Shown here piece after piece: positions 7,201-14,520 of a stretch of 25,951 bases of DNA. The position numbers were made by a program, and so were the translations under genes. The notes beneath the pieces are model-generated. The model had not been told where the DNA came from. It saw only the letters and a list, made by a program, of their open reading frames with translations, and did no database searches. The first letter of the stretch is position 1. Each line of letters starts with the position of its first letter. Source of the DNA: Pseudomonadota bacterium (GTDB taxonomy: Bacteria; Chloroflexota; Ktedonobacteria; Ktedonobacterales; JACDGC01). The stretch is from contig JAJPKG010000165.1 in assembly GCA_021323815.1 (NCBI GenBank), positions 1-25,951 on the forward strand, given 5' to 3'.

Positions 7201-8196
7201 CTAGCGTGCGACCCGCTGCGGCACAATGCGCTTGACGGCGTCGATGATGTCGTTGCGAACCGGAAAAGCGGCCTTTTCCAGATTCTTCGCGTAGGGCGCT
7301 GGCACATCCACACCGGTCACGTGCTGAATGGGCGCGTCCAGGTCGTCGAAGCCATATTCATAGATCAGCGCGGCGAAGCCCTGGCCGGTACCGTAATATT
7401 TCCAGCCTTCTTCCACCACGACGGCGCGATTGGTCTTTTTCACTGAGTCCAACGCTAGATCCAGATCGATGGGCCGGATGCAGCGCATGTCCACCACTTC
7501 AGCCTCGATGCCCTCTTTCGCCAATTCCTCCGCTGCCTGCATGCACAGGTGCACGCAGCGCGAGAAAGTGATCAGCGACACGTCGCGCCCCTCGCGGCGC
7601 ACCTCGCCACGATTGAGCGGCACGGTGAAATCCACGCCTTCATCCGGCACCTCGCCCTTGATGCCATAGAGCAGTTCGTGCTCGATCAACAGCACCGGGT
7701 CTTCGTCTCGGATGGCGGCTTTGAGCATGCCTTTGGCATCATAGGGCGTAGCGGGCATGACGACCTTCAGGCCGGGGATGTGAGCATACCACGATTCCAG
7801 GGTCTGCGAGTGCTGCGCGCCGCGCTGCGCTCCGCCGCCCGCCGGCATGCGGATCACCATCGGCACGTGCGTCTGCCCACCGAACATATAGCGCACTTTG
7901 GCGGCGGTGTTGACGATCTGGTCGCTGGCCAGCAGGGAAAAATTCATCGTCATCAATTCGGCGACGGGGCGCATGCCGGCCATCGCCGCGCCCACCGCCG
8001 CGCCAACGATCACTTCTTCGGCCAGCGGGGTGTCGCGCACGCGCTCGCGCCCAAATTCGTCGGCCAGCCCTTTGGTGACGGCATACGTGCCGCCATAGCC
8101 GTCGATGTCTTCGCCGATGACGATGACGCGCTCGTCGCGCAGCATCTCTTCGCGCATCGCCTCGCGCAGCGCCTCACGGTATGTTATCGTTCGCAT
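7201..8196 (-). CDS. pdhB: Pyruvate dehydrogenase E1 component, beta subunit
   Basis: A 331-aa transketolase-like E1 beta. GEDIDGYGGTY (28-38), DTPLAEEVIVG (about 55-65, with the glutamate that activates thiamine diphosphate) and the GAQHSQTLESW loop are typical, as is the C-terminal VDVPAPYAKNLE. With E1 alpha it decarboxylates pyruvate and acetylates the lipoyl group of E2. It is second in the operon; the gap to E1 alpha is 167 nt because of an inserted inverted repeat. The best upstream purine run (GAGGAAGAAG) is rather far from the ATG, so translation initiation may be modest. Confidence 0.94.
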   Translation of the reverse strand: MRTITYREALREAMREEMLRDERVIVIGEDIDGYGGTYAVTKGLADEFGRERVRDTPLAEEVIVGAAVGAAMAGMRPVAELMTMNFSLLASDQIVNTAAKVRYMFGGQTHVPMVIRMPAGGGAQRGAQHSQTLESWYAHIPGLKVVMPATPYDAKGMLKAAIRDEDPVLLIEHELLYGIKGEVPDEGVDFTVPLNRGEVRREGRDVSLITFSRCVHLCMQAAEELAKEGIEAEVVDMRCIRPIDLDLALDSVKKTNRAVVVEEGWKYYGTGQGFAALIYEYGFDDLDAPIQHVTGVDVPAPYAKNLEKAAFPVRNDIIDAVKRIVPQRVAR

Positions 8197-8240
8197 GGTT
8201 CGTTATCTTCTTCCTCAAACGGGATATATCGTGTGATGGG

Positions 8241-8371
8241 ATGGAAGGGACGAGACGCGAAGGACGCGGAAAAGACGAAAGGACACGAAGAGGTACATGA
8301 AAAAGCCCTTTTTTCCCAATCTTCGCGTTCCTTCTTACCCTTCGTGTTCTTCGCGTCTCGTCTTCACTTCC
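8241..8371. repeat. Long imperfect inverted repeat between E1 alpha and E1 beta
   Basis: The left arm (8241-8293) and right arm (8321-8371) are imperfectly complementary over about 50 nt, with a perfect core GACGAGACGCGAAG near the base and further matches such as ACACGAAG. The centre holds AAAAAGCCCTTTTT. The right arm runs into the E1 alpha gene and supplies its last lysine codon and TGA stop. The size and symmetry suggest a miniature mobile element or large hairpin repeat. It may act as a processing or stability element in the pdh mRNA. Confidence 0.75.
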
Positions 8372-9392
8372 GCGGACGACGCCAGGCGATGGCCCCAGTG
8401 GGATCGATCATCACGTCCTGGGTGAGTTCGCTGAGATCGGGGAAGGGGCTGCTGTCGGCGAAAGCGGCAGCGGCGTCGGCGATCTGGATGGCACGGTCGT
8501 CGGCTTTGGTCAGCGTCTCTTGGTCGATGCCTGCCTCGCGCAGCTTTTGCTCGAACAGGACGATGGGATCGCGCTGGGTGCGCCAGAGTTCCACCTCGTC
8601 CTTGGGGCGATAGGTGGCGGGGTCGGCCATCGAGTGGCCGCGGAAGCGATAGGTCATCGCCTCGATCAAGGTGGGCTTGCTCTGGTTGCGGGCGCGGTCG
8701 ATGGCGCGGATGGCGGTATCGCGCACGGCCAGCACATCCATGCCGTCCACCCGCTCATAGGCCATGCCATAGGCGGCGGCGCGGGGTTCCAGCGACGAAA
8801 CGGACCAGGCTTTGGCGAGCGCGTTGCCCATCGAATAGAGGTTGTTTTCGCAGATGAAGACGACCGGCAGCGACCACAGTTCAGCCAGGTTCATCGCCTC
8901 GTGGAACGCGCCTTCGTCCACCGCGCCGTCACCGAAGAACGTCATGGTGATGTCGCCCTTGCCGGCGAATTTCTGTGCCAGGCCATAGCCACAGGCGATG
9001 GGCATCTGCGCGCCGACAATGGCGTAGCCGCCGTGGAAATTATGCTGGTCGTCAAAGATGTGCATCGAGCCGCCCTTGCCCTTGCTGACACCGGTGCTGC
9101 GACCAAAGAGTTCGGCCATCACGGCGTTGGGGTCCGAGCCTTTTACCAGGGCGTGGCCGTGCTCGCGATAGCTGCTGATGACGACATCTTGCGGGCGCAA
9201 GGGTTTGATTGCGCCGGTGGCGACGGCCTCTTGGCCGATATAGAGATGCAGGAAGCCGCCAATTTTGCCGAGCGTATATTCCTCGCCGGCCTTTTCCTCG
9301 AAACGGCGGATGAGCAACATGGTGGCGTGCAGGTCGAGCAGTTGCTCGCGGCTGAGTCCGGCCAGCATCACGTCGCTTTTGCTGATGGCCAT
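8364..9392 (-). CDS. pdhA: Pyruvate dehydrogenase E1 component, alpha subunit
   Basis: A 342-aa E1 alpha. The thiamine-diphosphate motif runs from GDGAVDEGAFHEAMN (154-168) to CENN (181-184). YIGQEAVATG and SYREHGH are also family signatures. ATG 9392 is chosen because GGAGGG lies about 12 nt upstream; a longer form to 9467 lacks support. It is first of pdhA-pdhB-pdhC. No E3 (dihydrolipoamide dehydrogenase) gene is in the window, so E3 must be encoded elsewhere. The final codons AAG-TGA come from a repeat, so the natural C-terminus may have differed slightly. Confidence 0.94.
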   Translation of the reverse strand: MAISKSDVMLAGLSREQLLDLHATMLLIRRFEEKAGEEYTLGKIGGFLHLYIGQEAVATGAIKPLRPQDVVISSYREHGHALVKGSDPNAVMAELFGRSTGVSKGKGGSMHIFDDQHNFHGGYAIVGAQMPIACGYGLAQKFAGKGDITMTFFGDGAVDEGAFHEAMNLAELWSLPVVFICENNLYSMGNALAKAWSVSSLEPRAAAYGMAYERVDGMDVLAVRDTAIRAIDRARNQSKPTLIEAMTYRFRGHSMADPATYRPKDEVELWRTQRDPIVLFEQKLREAGIDQETLTKADDRAIQIADAAAAFADSSPFPDLSELTQDVMIDPTGAIAWRRPRK

Positions 9393-9727
9393 AATCGTTG
9401 TGTACCCTCCGAGGGCGAAATGGATGGGGCCGGCGCACACGTTGCGGCGCATGGCCCAAAGGCGCAATGTAGAGTGGAGGGGAGCCGCGCGACGGAGTCG
9501 GTGTCGCGGCGGGATGTGGGGAGCGAGATGGCCAAACAGCGGCTGACTATCGCTTCGTGTCCTCCGGCACGGCGTTGTGCCTCACTCGTTTCGTGTCTGT
9601 ACGTTGTACCAATCAGGGATGCTGCCACTCTTGTCTTGCGGCGCGAGATATGCTACCTCTTAGATCAAGACTATCGGCAGGATCTGTTGCGCGGCACCGA
9701 TCCCCGCCTGTGAAAGGATTGTCTTTG
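9393..9727. other. Divergent intergenic region pdhA / ferredoxin
   Basis: 335 nt without a convincing gene. It must hold the pdh promoter (minus) and probably the ferredoxin promoter (plus), but I find no hexamer pair good enough to name. One clear hairpin is CGCGAC-N9-GTCGCG at 9488-9508. Short reading frames across it look like noise. Confidence 0.5.
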
Positions 9728-9985
9728 ATGACCTATGTCATAACCGAACCGTGCATCGGCGAAAAGGACGCTTCATGCGTGGATGTGTGTCCGGTCGATT
9801 GCATTCATGCGCGCGAGGAAGATGAGCAGTATTACATCAACCCGCAGGAATGCATCGATTGTGGCGCGTGCCAACCGGTGTGCCCCGTAAAAGCCATTTA
9901 CGAGGAATCGGCTGTGCCGGCGCGCTGGCGTCACTACATCGCGCTCAACGCCGCGTATTTTGCGCCTCATGTTTCCGAGCCGTAG
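9728..9985 (+). CDS. fdxA: 7Fe ferredoxin ([3Fe-4S][4Fe-4S])
   Basis: An 85-aa soluble ferredoxin. Cysteines C9, C17, C21, C25 and C42, C45, C48, C52 match the spacing of Azotobacter FdI: C9, C17 and C52 for the 3Fe cluster; C21, C42, C45 and C48 for the 4Fe cluster; C25 free. The C-terminal tail (about residues 57-85) is also typical. ATG 9728 is preferred because the fold starts there (MTYVITEPC); GAAAGGA lies roughly 11 nt upstream. It probably serves as a general electron carrier and is divergent from the PDH operon. The next genes are on the other strand. Confidence 0.94.
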   Translation: MTYVITEPCIGEKDASCVDVCPVDCIHAREEDEQYYINPQECIDCGACQPVCPVKAIYEESAVPARWRHYIALNAAYFAPHVSEP

Positions 9986-10030
9986 GGGCGATAACCTGCC
10001 TCGCCCGTTTTGCTCGCATCCGGCAAACGC

Positions 10031-10068
10031 AACAAAAAGGGACACTCACGCGCCAGCGCGTTGTCCCT
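10031..10068. terminator. Bidirectional terminator between ferredoxin and secG
   Basis: AGGGACA (10038-10044) pairs with TGTCCCT (10062-10068), continued inside by ACGCGC/GCGCGT across a 3-nt bulge. On the minus strand it is followed by TTTTTGTT, ideal for ending secG mRNA. On the plus strand a looser T-rich run follows (GTTGTTTTG), serving the ferredoxin gene. Confidence 0.8.
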
Positions 10069-10108
10069 CAGTGATGTTGTTTTGCCTGCATAGGTGGTGC
10101 ATCCCCGG

Positions 10109-10351
10109 CTAGCTCTGCGGAATCAGCCATGTGATGAAGCACAGCAGAGCGAAGATCCCGCCGAACACGATGGTGGAACGGAAGAGCACCTTTTCGATGC
10201 CGCGCCGCGTCTTAAATACGGTTCCCGTGCCGCCGAAGACGCTGCCCAGGCTCGCGCCGCGCGCCTGCATCAGAATGGATGCTACCAGCGCGACTGCCAG
10301 CACAATCAGCGCGATGTCGAAATACGCCAAATAGGGTGTCAGGGCCTTCAT
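10109..10351 (-). CDS. secG: Protein translocase subunit SecG
   Basis: An 80-aa protein with two transmembrane helices (about 11-30 and 57-77) and the SecG signature between them, LMQARGASLGSVFGG, followed by FKTRRGIEKVLFRSTI. It is a non-essential stimulatory part of the SecYEG channel in the plasma membrane. AAGGGA lies about 5 nt before the ATG. It is a monocistronic unit with its own promoter and a strong terminator. Confidence 0.95.
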   Translation of the reverse strand: MKALTPYLAYFDIALIVLAVALVASILMQARGASLGSVFGGTGTVFKTRRGIEKVLFRSTIVFGGIFALLCFITWLIPQS

Positions 10352-10391
10352 GGTGTCCCTTTTCTACCTCCGCTACGGTCTATCCTGAGCC

Positions 10392-10420
10392 AGTATAACA
10401 CGTCCCATGCGACTGCGCAA
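10392..10420 (-). promoter_or_regulatory. secG promoter
   Basis: Minus-strand TTGCGC (10420-10415), 17-nt spacer, TATACT (10397-10392). The -10 is a near-perfect match. The predicted leader before the secG ATG (10351) is about 35 nt and holds the ribosome site. Confidence 0.65.
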
Positions 10421-10477
10421 GCGTTTCGCCCATTGGGGTGTTTGCTGGATAACACACGATGCGGAGAACATCGCATT

Positions 10478-11716
10478 TTAACCCAGCGGCGGCTGCAAGC
10501 CCGATGCAAGCAGCAGCACCGGCACCGTTTCGCCTTCGTCATACATGGCGCGCTCTTCGTGGGCGACGATCAGGCAGTTGCCGCGCGCCAGGGGAGCGAG
10601 CTGTGTGGGCAGTTGGCCGCCAATCTGGCGCACCTGCAATCGGGTGCCGCGCATTTCGGCGACGCCGCGTAGGAAGTTGCGCCGCCCGCTGCCGTTGCGG
10701 ATCGGCTCCGCACACACCGCGTCATAGAGCGCCGGCGCGGGATCTAATCCCTGCAAGGCCAGCAGAACGGCACGGGCATAGAGGGCCGCGCCGACATACG
10801 CCGCGACAGGGTTGCCCGGCAAACCCAGCAGCGGCACGCCGGCGATATGCCCGAAGGCCAGCGGCTTGCCGGGCCGCATGCGCACCTGCCAGAAATCGAT
10901 CTCGCCCTCGGCACGCAGGATGTCTTTGACCAGATCGAAATCGCCCAGCGAGATGCCGCCGCTGGTGAGGATGAGATCCGGCTGCTCGCTCAGCGCGCGA
11001 GCCAGGGTCGCGTGCAGCGACGCCTGGGTGTCGCCCGCCGCGCCATACACCGCCGGCATGCCGCCGAATTGCCGCGCCAGCGCCGCCAGCATGAGACCAT
11101 TGCTGTCGTGAATCTTCCCCGGCGGCAGCGGCTGGCCAGGGGAGATCAATTCGTCGCCGGTGCTGATGACGGCCACGCGCGGGCGGCGCACACACGGCAC
11201 GGCGGCATATCCCAGCGCCGCCAGCAGGCCCAGCGCGGGCGAGGAGAGCGGCATGCCGGCTTGCAGCGCCACCTGGCCGGCTGTCACATCCTCGCCGGGC
11301 TGGCGGATGTTGGTGCCTGGCGCGACGGGCTGCGTGAAGGCGATTTCATCCGGTGACGGTGCCAGCGTGTCTTCAAACTTCACCACCGCGTCAGCGCCCG
11401 GCGGGATGGGTGCTCCGGTCATGATGCGCGCCACCTGCCCCGGCTGAATGGCCGTCGTCTCGCCCTGACCTGCCGCCACGCGCGTCACCACCGGCAGCCG
11501 CACCGGTCGTTCCACCGATGCTCCGGCGAGATCCGCCGCGACGACGGCATAGCCATCCATGGCAGAATTGGCGAAGGGTGGCAGGTCGATGGGCGCGGTG
11601 ATGTCTTCGGCCAGCACGCGCCCATCCGCCTCATGCAACGGCACCTCTTCCGCCTCCAGCCGCGCGGTGCCCGCCGTTACCCGCGCCAATGCCTCATCCA
11701 CCGTAATATTCCACAT
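10478..11716 (-). CDS. moeA: Molybdopterin molybdenumtransferase
   Basis: A 412-aa MoeA/gephyrin-E enzyme that inserts molybdate into adenylylated molybdopterin. Signatures: PPFANSAMDGYAV (about 46-58), RIMTGAPIPPGADAVV, the MogA-like core STGDEL followed by DSNG, then TSGGISLGDFD, RMRPGKPLAFG and GLPGNPVAAYV. The start at 11716 (MWNITVDEAL) begins at the normal family N-terminus with only a weak ribosome site; a longer form to 11785 runs into a repeat. It is divergent from a plus-strand block containing a bis-molybdopterin enzyme, and a second molybdoenzyme lies at 2426, so local supply of cofactor is plausible. Confidence 0.95.
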   Translation of the reverse strand: MWNITVDEALARVTAGTARLEAEEVPLHEADGRVLAEDITAPIDLPPFANSAMDGYAVVAADLAGASVERPVRLPVVTRVAAGQGETTAIQPGQVARIMTGAPIPPGADAVVKFEDTLAPSPDEIAFTQPVAPGTNIRQPGEDVTAGQVALQAGMPLSSPALGLLAALGYAAVPCVRRPRVAVISTGDELISPGQPLPPGKIHDSNGLMLAALARQFGGMPAVYGAAGDTQASLHATLARALSEQPDLILTSGGISLGDFDLVKDILRAEGEIDFWQVRMRPGKPLAFGHIAGVPLLGLPGNPVAAYVGAALYARAVLLALQGLDPAPALYDAVCAEPIRNGSGRRNFLRGVAEMRGTRLQVRQIGGQLPTQLAPLARGNCLIVAHEERAMYDEGETVPVLLLASGLQPPLG

Positions 11717-11765
11717 TACTGATCCACTCGCTTTGTTCAGATGTGTTTCTTTCACTATAGCGCAT

Positions 11766-11818
11766 GGAAGGCCGGCGACTGGCAATCACGCCAATGGGCC
11801 TGACGGCCATGAAGAATC
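11766..11818. repeat. Triple-hairpin repeat family R1, copy 2 (decayed)
   Basis: Reads GGAAGGCCGGCGACTGG..., then GGCC-TGAC-GGCC and ATGAAGAATC. It matches copies 1 and 3 in order, but two pairs of the first stem are broken and the 3' hairpin is lost. It lies in the divergent moeA/TDT promoter region. Confidence 0.65.
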
Positions 11819-11820
11819 GG

Positions 11821-11839
11821 GCGAGGCATGCAGAGCGCG
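11821..11839. repeat. 19-bp repeat shared with 24399-24417
   Basis: GCGAGGCATGCAGAGCGCG occurs identically at both places, each intergenic. Here it directly follows R1 copy 2. It contains the palindrome GCATGC. It is probably part of a composite repeat. Confidence 0.6.
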
Positions 11840-11989
11840 CTGATGCAGTCTGAGCATGTACGCTGGACACATGTTTTCACATTGTGACCTGATTGAGAGA
11901 AATGATAGCCGGTTTCATGCCGCATATCGTGTATGATCATGACATGATAGACGAACGAACGGCTGATATCTGATCGGGGAGATCGATTC

Positions 11990-13072
11990 ATGGCACCAGA
12001 CGGCGTGGGAAACGAACTCAAGCACTGGGTGAAAACGCTCTATCCCGGCTATTTCGCCAGCGTCATGGCGACGGGCATCGTTTCGGTGGCGCTGTTGCTG
12101 ATCGGCGTGCCATTGCTGTCCGCCGTTTTGTTGGGAATTGGGTCCGCCTTATTTCTGTTGCTGGCGCTGATCTATCTCTGGCGCGGGCTGGCGTTTCGCG
12201 CTGATTTCGCCAAAGATCTGATGGACCCGACAAAAGTTTTTGGCTTTTTCACCCTGGTGGCTGCCTGTGGTGTGCTGGCGACGCGTTACGCGCTGGGCGG
12301 CTTTGTGGCGGTGCCGGCGCTCTTGACCGTTGCGGCCTTCGTTTTCTGGCTGTTGCTGCTCTATTGGGCGTTCGCCATGCTGCTCTTTTCCAACGAGCGA
12401 CCCATCGAACATTCGGTGAACGGCTCGTGGCTGATCGCCATCGTCGGCACCGAATCGCTGGCGATCACGTGGGTGTTGCTCGCGCCCATGCTGCCTGAGC
12501 AGCGGGGGGCGTTGCAACTGCTTTCCTATCTGTTCTGGACGTTCGGCGTGCTGCTGTATCTGATCTTCATCACGCTCATTGTCTATCGCTTCGCCTTCCG
12601 GCGCATCCAACCCGGCGACCTCACGCCGCCCTATTGGATCAACATGGGCGCGATGGCTATCACCACCGTCGCGGGTGTGAGATTGCTGCAAGTGGCGCAT
12701 CCCACCGCCTTCATCGCCGCGTTGCATCCCTATATCGAGGGCTTCACCGTCATGATGTGGGCCTGGGGCACATGGTGGATTCCGCTGCTGATCATCATCG
12801 GCATCTGGAAATATGGCATCAGCAAGGAACGTCTCAGTTACGATCCTTCGCTGTGGAGCATCGTTTTCCCGCTGGGGATGTATGCCGTCGCCGTCTATCT
12901 GCTGGGCCGTCTTCCCGGCTTGGAGGTGCTGCAACCCGTCGCGCCCTGGCTCGCGTGGATCGCCTTCGCGGCGTGGGTGTTTGTCGGCGCAAGCTGGCTG
13001 TGGTCTCTGGCGAAGGGCTTGCTGCGTTCCACAGACAGAAAAATGGGGAAGACTCCCGACACAAGTTCCTAA
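11990..13072 (+). CDS. TDT/SLAC1-family anion channel or exporter (TehA-like)
   Basis: A 360-aa protein with about ten transmembrane helices. The N-terminus WVKTLYPGYFASVMATGIVSVA and the GFFTLVAACGVLATRYAL segment (about 84-101) are typical of the tellurite-resistance/C4-dicarboxylate transporter family, which includes TehA, Mae1, Ssu1 and SLAC1. Known members pass anions such as malate, sulfite, nitrate or chloride. GGGGAG lies about 9 nt before the ATG. It precedes the molybdoenzyme block by 145 nt on the same strand, so it might move an oxyanion used or made by that enzyme; this is inference. Substrate cannot be decided from sequence. Confidence 0.85.
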   Translation: MAPDGVGNELKHWVKTLYPGYFASVMATGIVSVALLLIGVPLLSAVLLGIGSALFLLLALIYLWRGLAFRADFAKDLMDPTKVFGFFTLVAACGVLATRYALGGFVAVPALLTVAAFVFWLLLLYWAFAMLLFSNERPIEHSVNGSWLIAIVGTESLAITWVLLAPMLPEQRGALQLLSYLFWTFGVLLYLIFITLIVYRFAFRRIQPGDLTPPYWINMGAMAITTVAGVRLLQVAHPTAFIAALHPYIEGFTVMMWAWGTWWIPLLIIIGIWKYGISKERLSYDPSLWSIVFPLGMYAVAVYLLGRLPGLEVLQPVAPWLAWIAFAAWVFVGASWLWSLAKGLLRSTDRKMGKTPDTSS

Positions 13073-13128
13073 AAGATTCTCACAGGACCCCCCCATGCAC
13101 ATGGATTATATGGTGTTATGATATTTCT

Positions 13129-13193
13129 GGGAAGGCGGCGACTAGAAGTCGCGCCTAAGGGCCATGCGGCCACGAAGTCCGCCTGGGCGGACT
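13129..13193. repeat. Triple-hairpin repeat family R1, copy 3 (most complete)
   Basis: Three hairpins in a row: GGC/GCGACT-AGA-AGTCGC/GCC, then GGCC-ATGC-GGCC, then AGTCCGCC-TG-GGCGGACT (8 bp perfect). It lies between the TDT gene and the cytochrome-b gene. An in-frame ATG at 13164 falls inside it and should not be used as the start of the next gene. Confidence 0.8.
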
Positions 13194-13217
13194 GGTTACG
13201 GTAAGGAGACAGGTGCC

Positions 13218-14309
13218 ATGCGCACTCGTTCGATTTTGTTCGGCGTGGGTGCGGCTGCCGTGCTGACGGTGCTGATCGGCCTCGGCTCGCGTGGCTTTCA
13301 CTGGTTCGACGCCGCATTGATCGGTTACGCGGTGGCGACGATCTTCGCCACTGCCGCTGTTGTCTATAAATATACTTTCTGGCTGGCGCGGCCCCCGACG
13401 GGGCGCTATTTCCGCCGGAGCGTGGAGTTGTTTTTCTCGCTGAAAAACTTCCGGCGCTACACGCTGCTGATCCCCAAAGCGATCATCACCGATCTTTTCA
13501 CGCAAGGCTTTATCCGGCGGCGGGGATGGTATCGCTGGATCATGCACCAGTGCATTTTCTGGGGCGTGATCCTTTCCTGTGCCATTACCTTCCCGCTGAC
13601 GTTCGGCTGGCTGCGCTTCACCCAGACGGCTGATGGCAATTATCGTATGTGGGCGGTGGGCTTCCCGCTGATCACGTTCCCGCCGGAAAGCGTTTTTGGC
13701 TTCGTGATCATTCACGCGCTGGATTTCACCGCCGCCCTCTTGCTGATCGGTCTGGCACTGGCGCTGCACCGGCGCTTTCACGATCTCGCCGTCATTGCAG
13801 TGCAGCGCTTCCGCTTCGACCTGTTGCCGCTGGCGCTGTTGCTGGCCATCGCGCTCAGCGGCCTGGCCCTGACGGCGGATAGCACCTGGCTGGGCGGTCA
13901 ATATTACTGGTGGATCTCGCTCACCCACGAGGTGGTGGTGGTGCTGTGGCTGATCTCATTGCCTTTCGGCAAATTCTTTCATCTGATCGAGCGGCCCGCC
14001 ACTGTCGGCGTCAAGCTTTATATGCAGACGGCCAAAGACGAAGCGATGCACGCCTGCGCTCGCTGCGGCACGGAATTCCAGACCGCCCGTTTCATTGGCG
14101 ATCTGAAAAAGACGCTCAGCGAGGTCGGCGAGCAGTACGCGCTGAATGAGGCACTGTCGGCGAGTTCGCGCACCCTCGCCGATAATGCCGCGACACCCGA
14201 CACCCCCAACGGCTTGTGGTGGCAAGATCTCTGCCCGCAATGCAAGCGCGTCTTGCGCGGGCAGGCGACGCTGGCCGCGCTGGGCCGCGAGGGGAACAGG
14301 TTTCTCTAA
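13218..14309 (+). CDS. NarI/DsrM-like membrane cytochrome b with C-terminal CxxC pair
   Basis: A 363-aa membrane protein with about six hydrophobic segments (residues 6-50, 109-130, 158-184, 203-220, 232-250). H237 and H255, 18 residues apart (SLTHEVVV...GKFFHLIERP), match the spacing of two heme ligands of NarI (H187 and H205); H110, H166, H184 and H188 are further candidates. The soluble C-terminus carries CARCG (C280, C283) and CPQC (C339, C342), able to bind zinc or an FeS cluster. The likely role is exchanging electrons between quinone and the molybdoenzyme encoded next. AGGAG lies 10 nt before ATG 13218; a longer form from 13164 would be repeat-derived. I do not recognise a named family. 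Confidence 0.72.
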   Translation: MRTRSILFGVGAAAVLTVLIGLGSRGFHWFDAALIGYAVATIFATAAVVYKYTFWLARPPTGRYFRRSVELFFSLKNFRRYTLLIPKAIITDLFTQGFIRRRGWYRWIMHQCIFWGVILSCAITFPLTFGWLRFTQTADGNYRMWAVGFPLITFPPESVFGFVIIHALDFTAALLLIGLALALHRRFHDLAVIAVQRFRFDLLPLALLLAIALSGLALTADSTWLGGQYYWWISLTHEVVVVLWLISLPFGKFFHLIERPATVGVKLYMQTAKDEAMHACARCGTEFQTARFIGDLKKTLSEVGEQYALNEALSASSRTLADNAATPDTPNGLWWQDLCPQCKRVLRGQATLAALGREGNRFL

Positions 14310-14520
14310 AGGGCATGGCCCCACCTCCGATCACCCGCCCAGCAAAGCTAGGAGGGGAAGACAGCCCATCCGGGCTACGATGGAAGATGAGCGCGTTGCG
14401 GTACATACCCAGCCTGCGCAGACAGGCTTCGAGATCGAAGCCAAGCGGCTTTAGCTGCCGGCTGGCATGCCCCGCGCGATTTCGCCGCTGGCTGGCCTTT
14501 GCTGGCAAAGGGAAAATACG
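14310..14520. other. Repeat-filled gap in the molybdoenzyme operon
   Basis: 211 nt between the cytochrome-b and catalytic genes. It contains AGCCCATCCGGGCT (a 5-bp hairpin near 14373-14386) and R2 repeat copy A at 14408-14465. An open frame from 14467 into the catalytic gene is only the repeat edge read through. No promoter is obvious. Confidence 0.5.
14408..14465 (+). repeat. R2 palindromic repeat, copy A
   Basis: Order of blocks: CCCAGCCTGCGCAGACAGGC, TTCGAGATCGAAGCCAAG, CGGCTTTAGCTGCCGG. Each block folds (GCCTG/CAGGC, TTCG..CGAA, CGGC/GCTG). Copies B, C and D lie at 16849-17198. The form is like REP elements spread by REP-associated transposases, but no such transposase gene is in the window. 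Confidence 0.75.

Noticed and set aside
11868..11890. TCACA-T-TGTGA palindrome upstream of the TDT gene as a CRP/FNR site
   Set aside because: The half-sites face the wrong way for CRP and the spacing is not that of FNR.
13164..13217. Longer start for the cytochrome-b gene
   Set aside because: It falls inside R1 copy 3; AGGAG before 13218 fits better.
14467..14520. Eighteen extra N-terminal residues on the Mo subunit, from ATG 14467
   Set aside because: They encode the edge of R2 copy A; ATG 14521 has a proper ribosome site.
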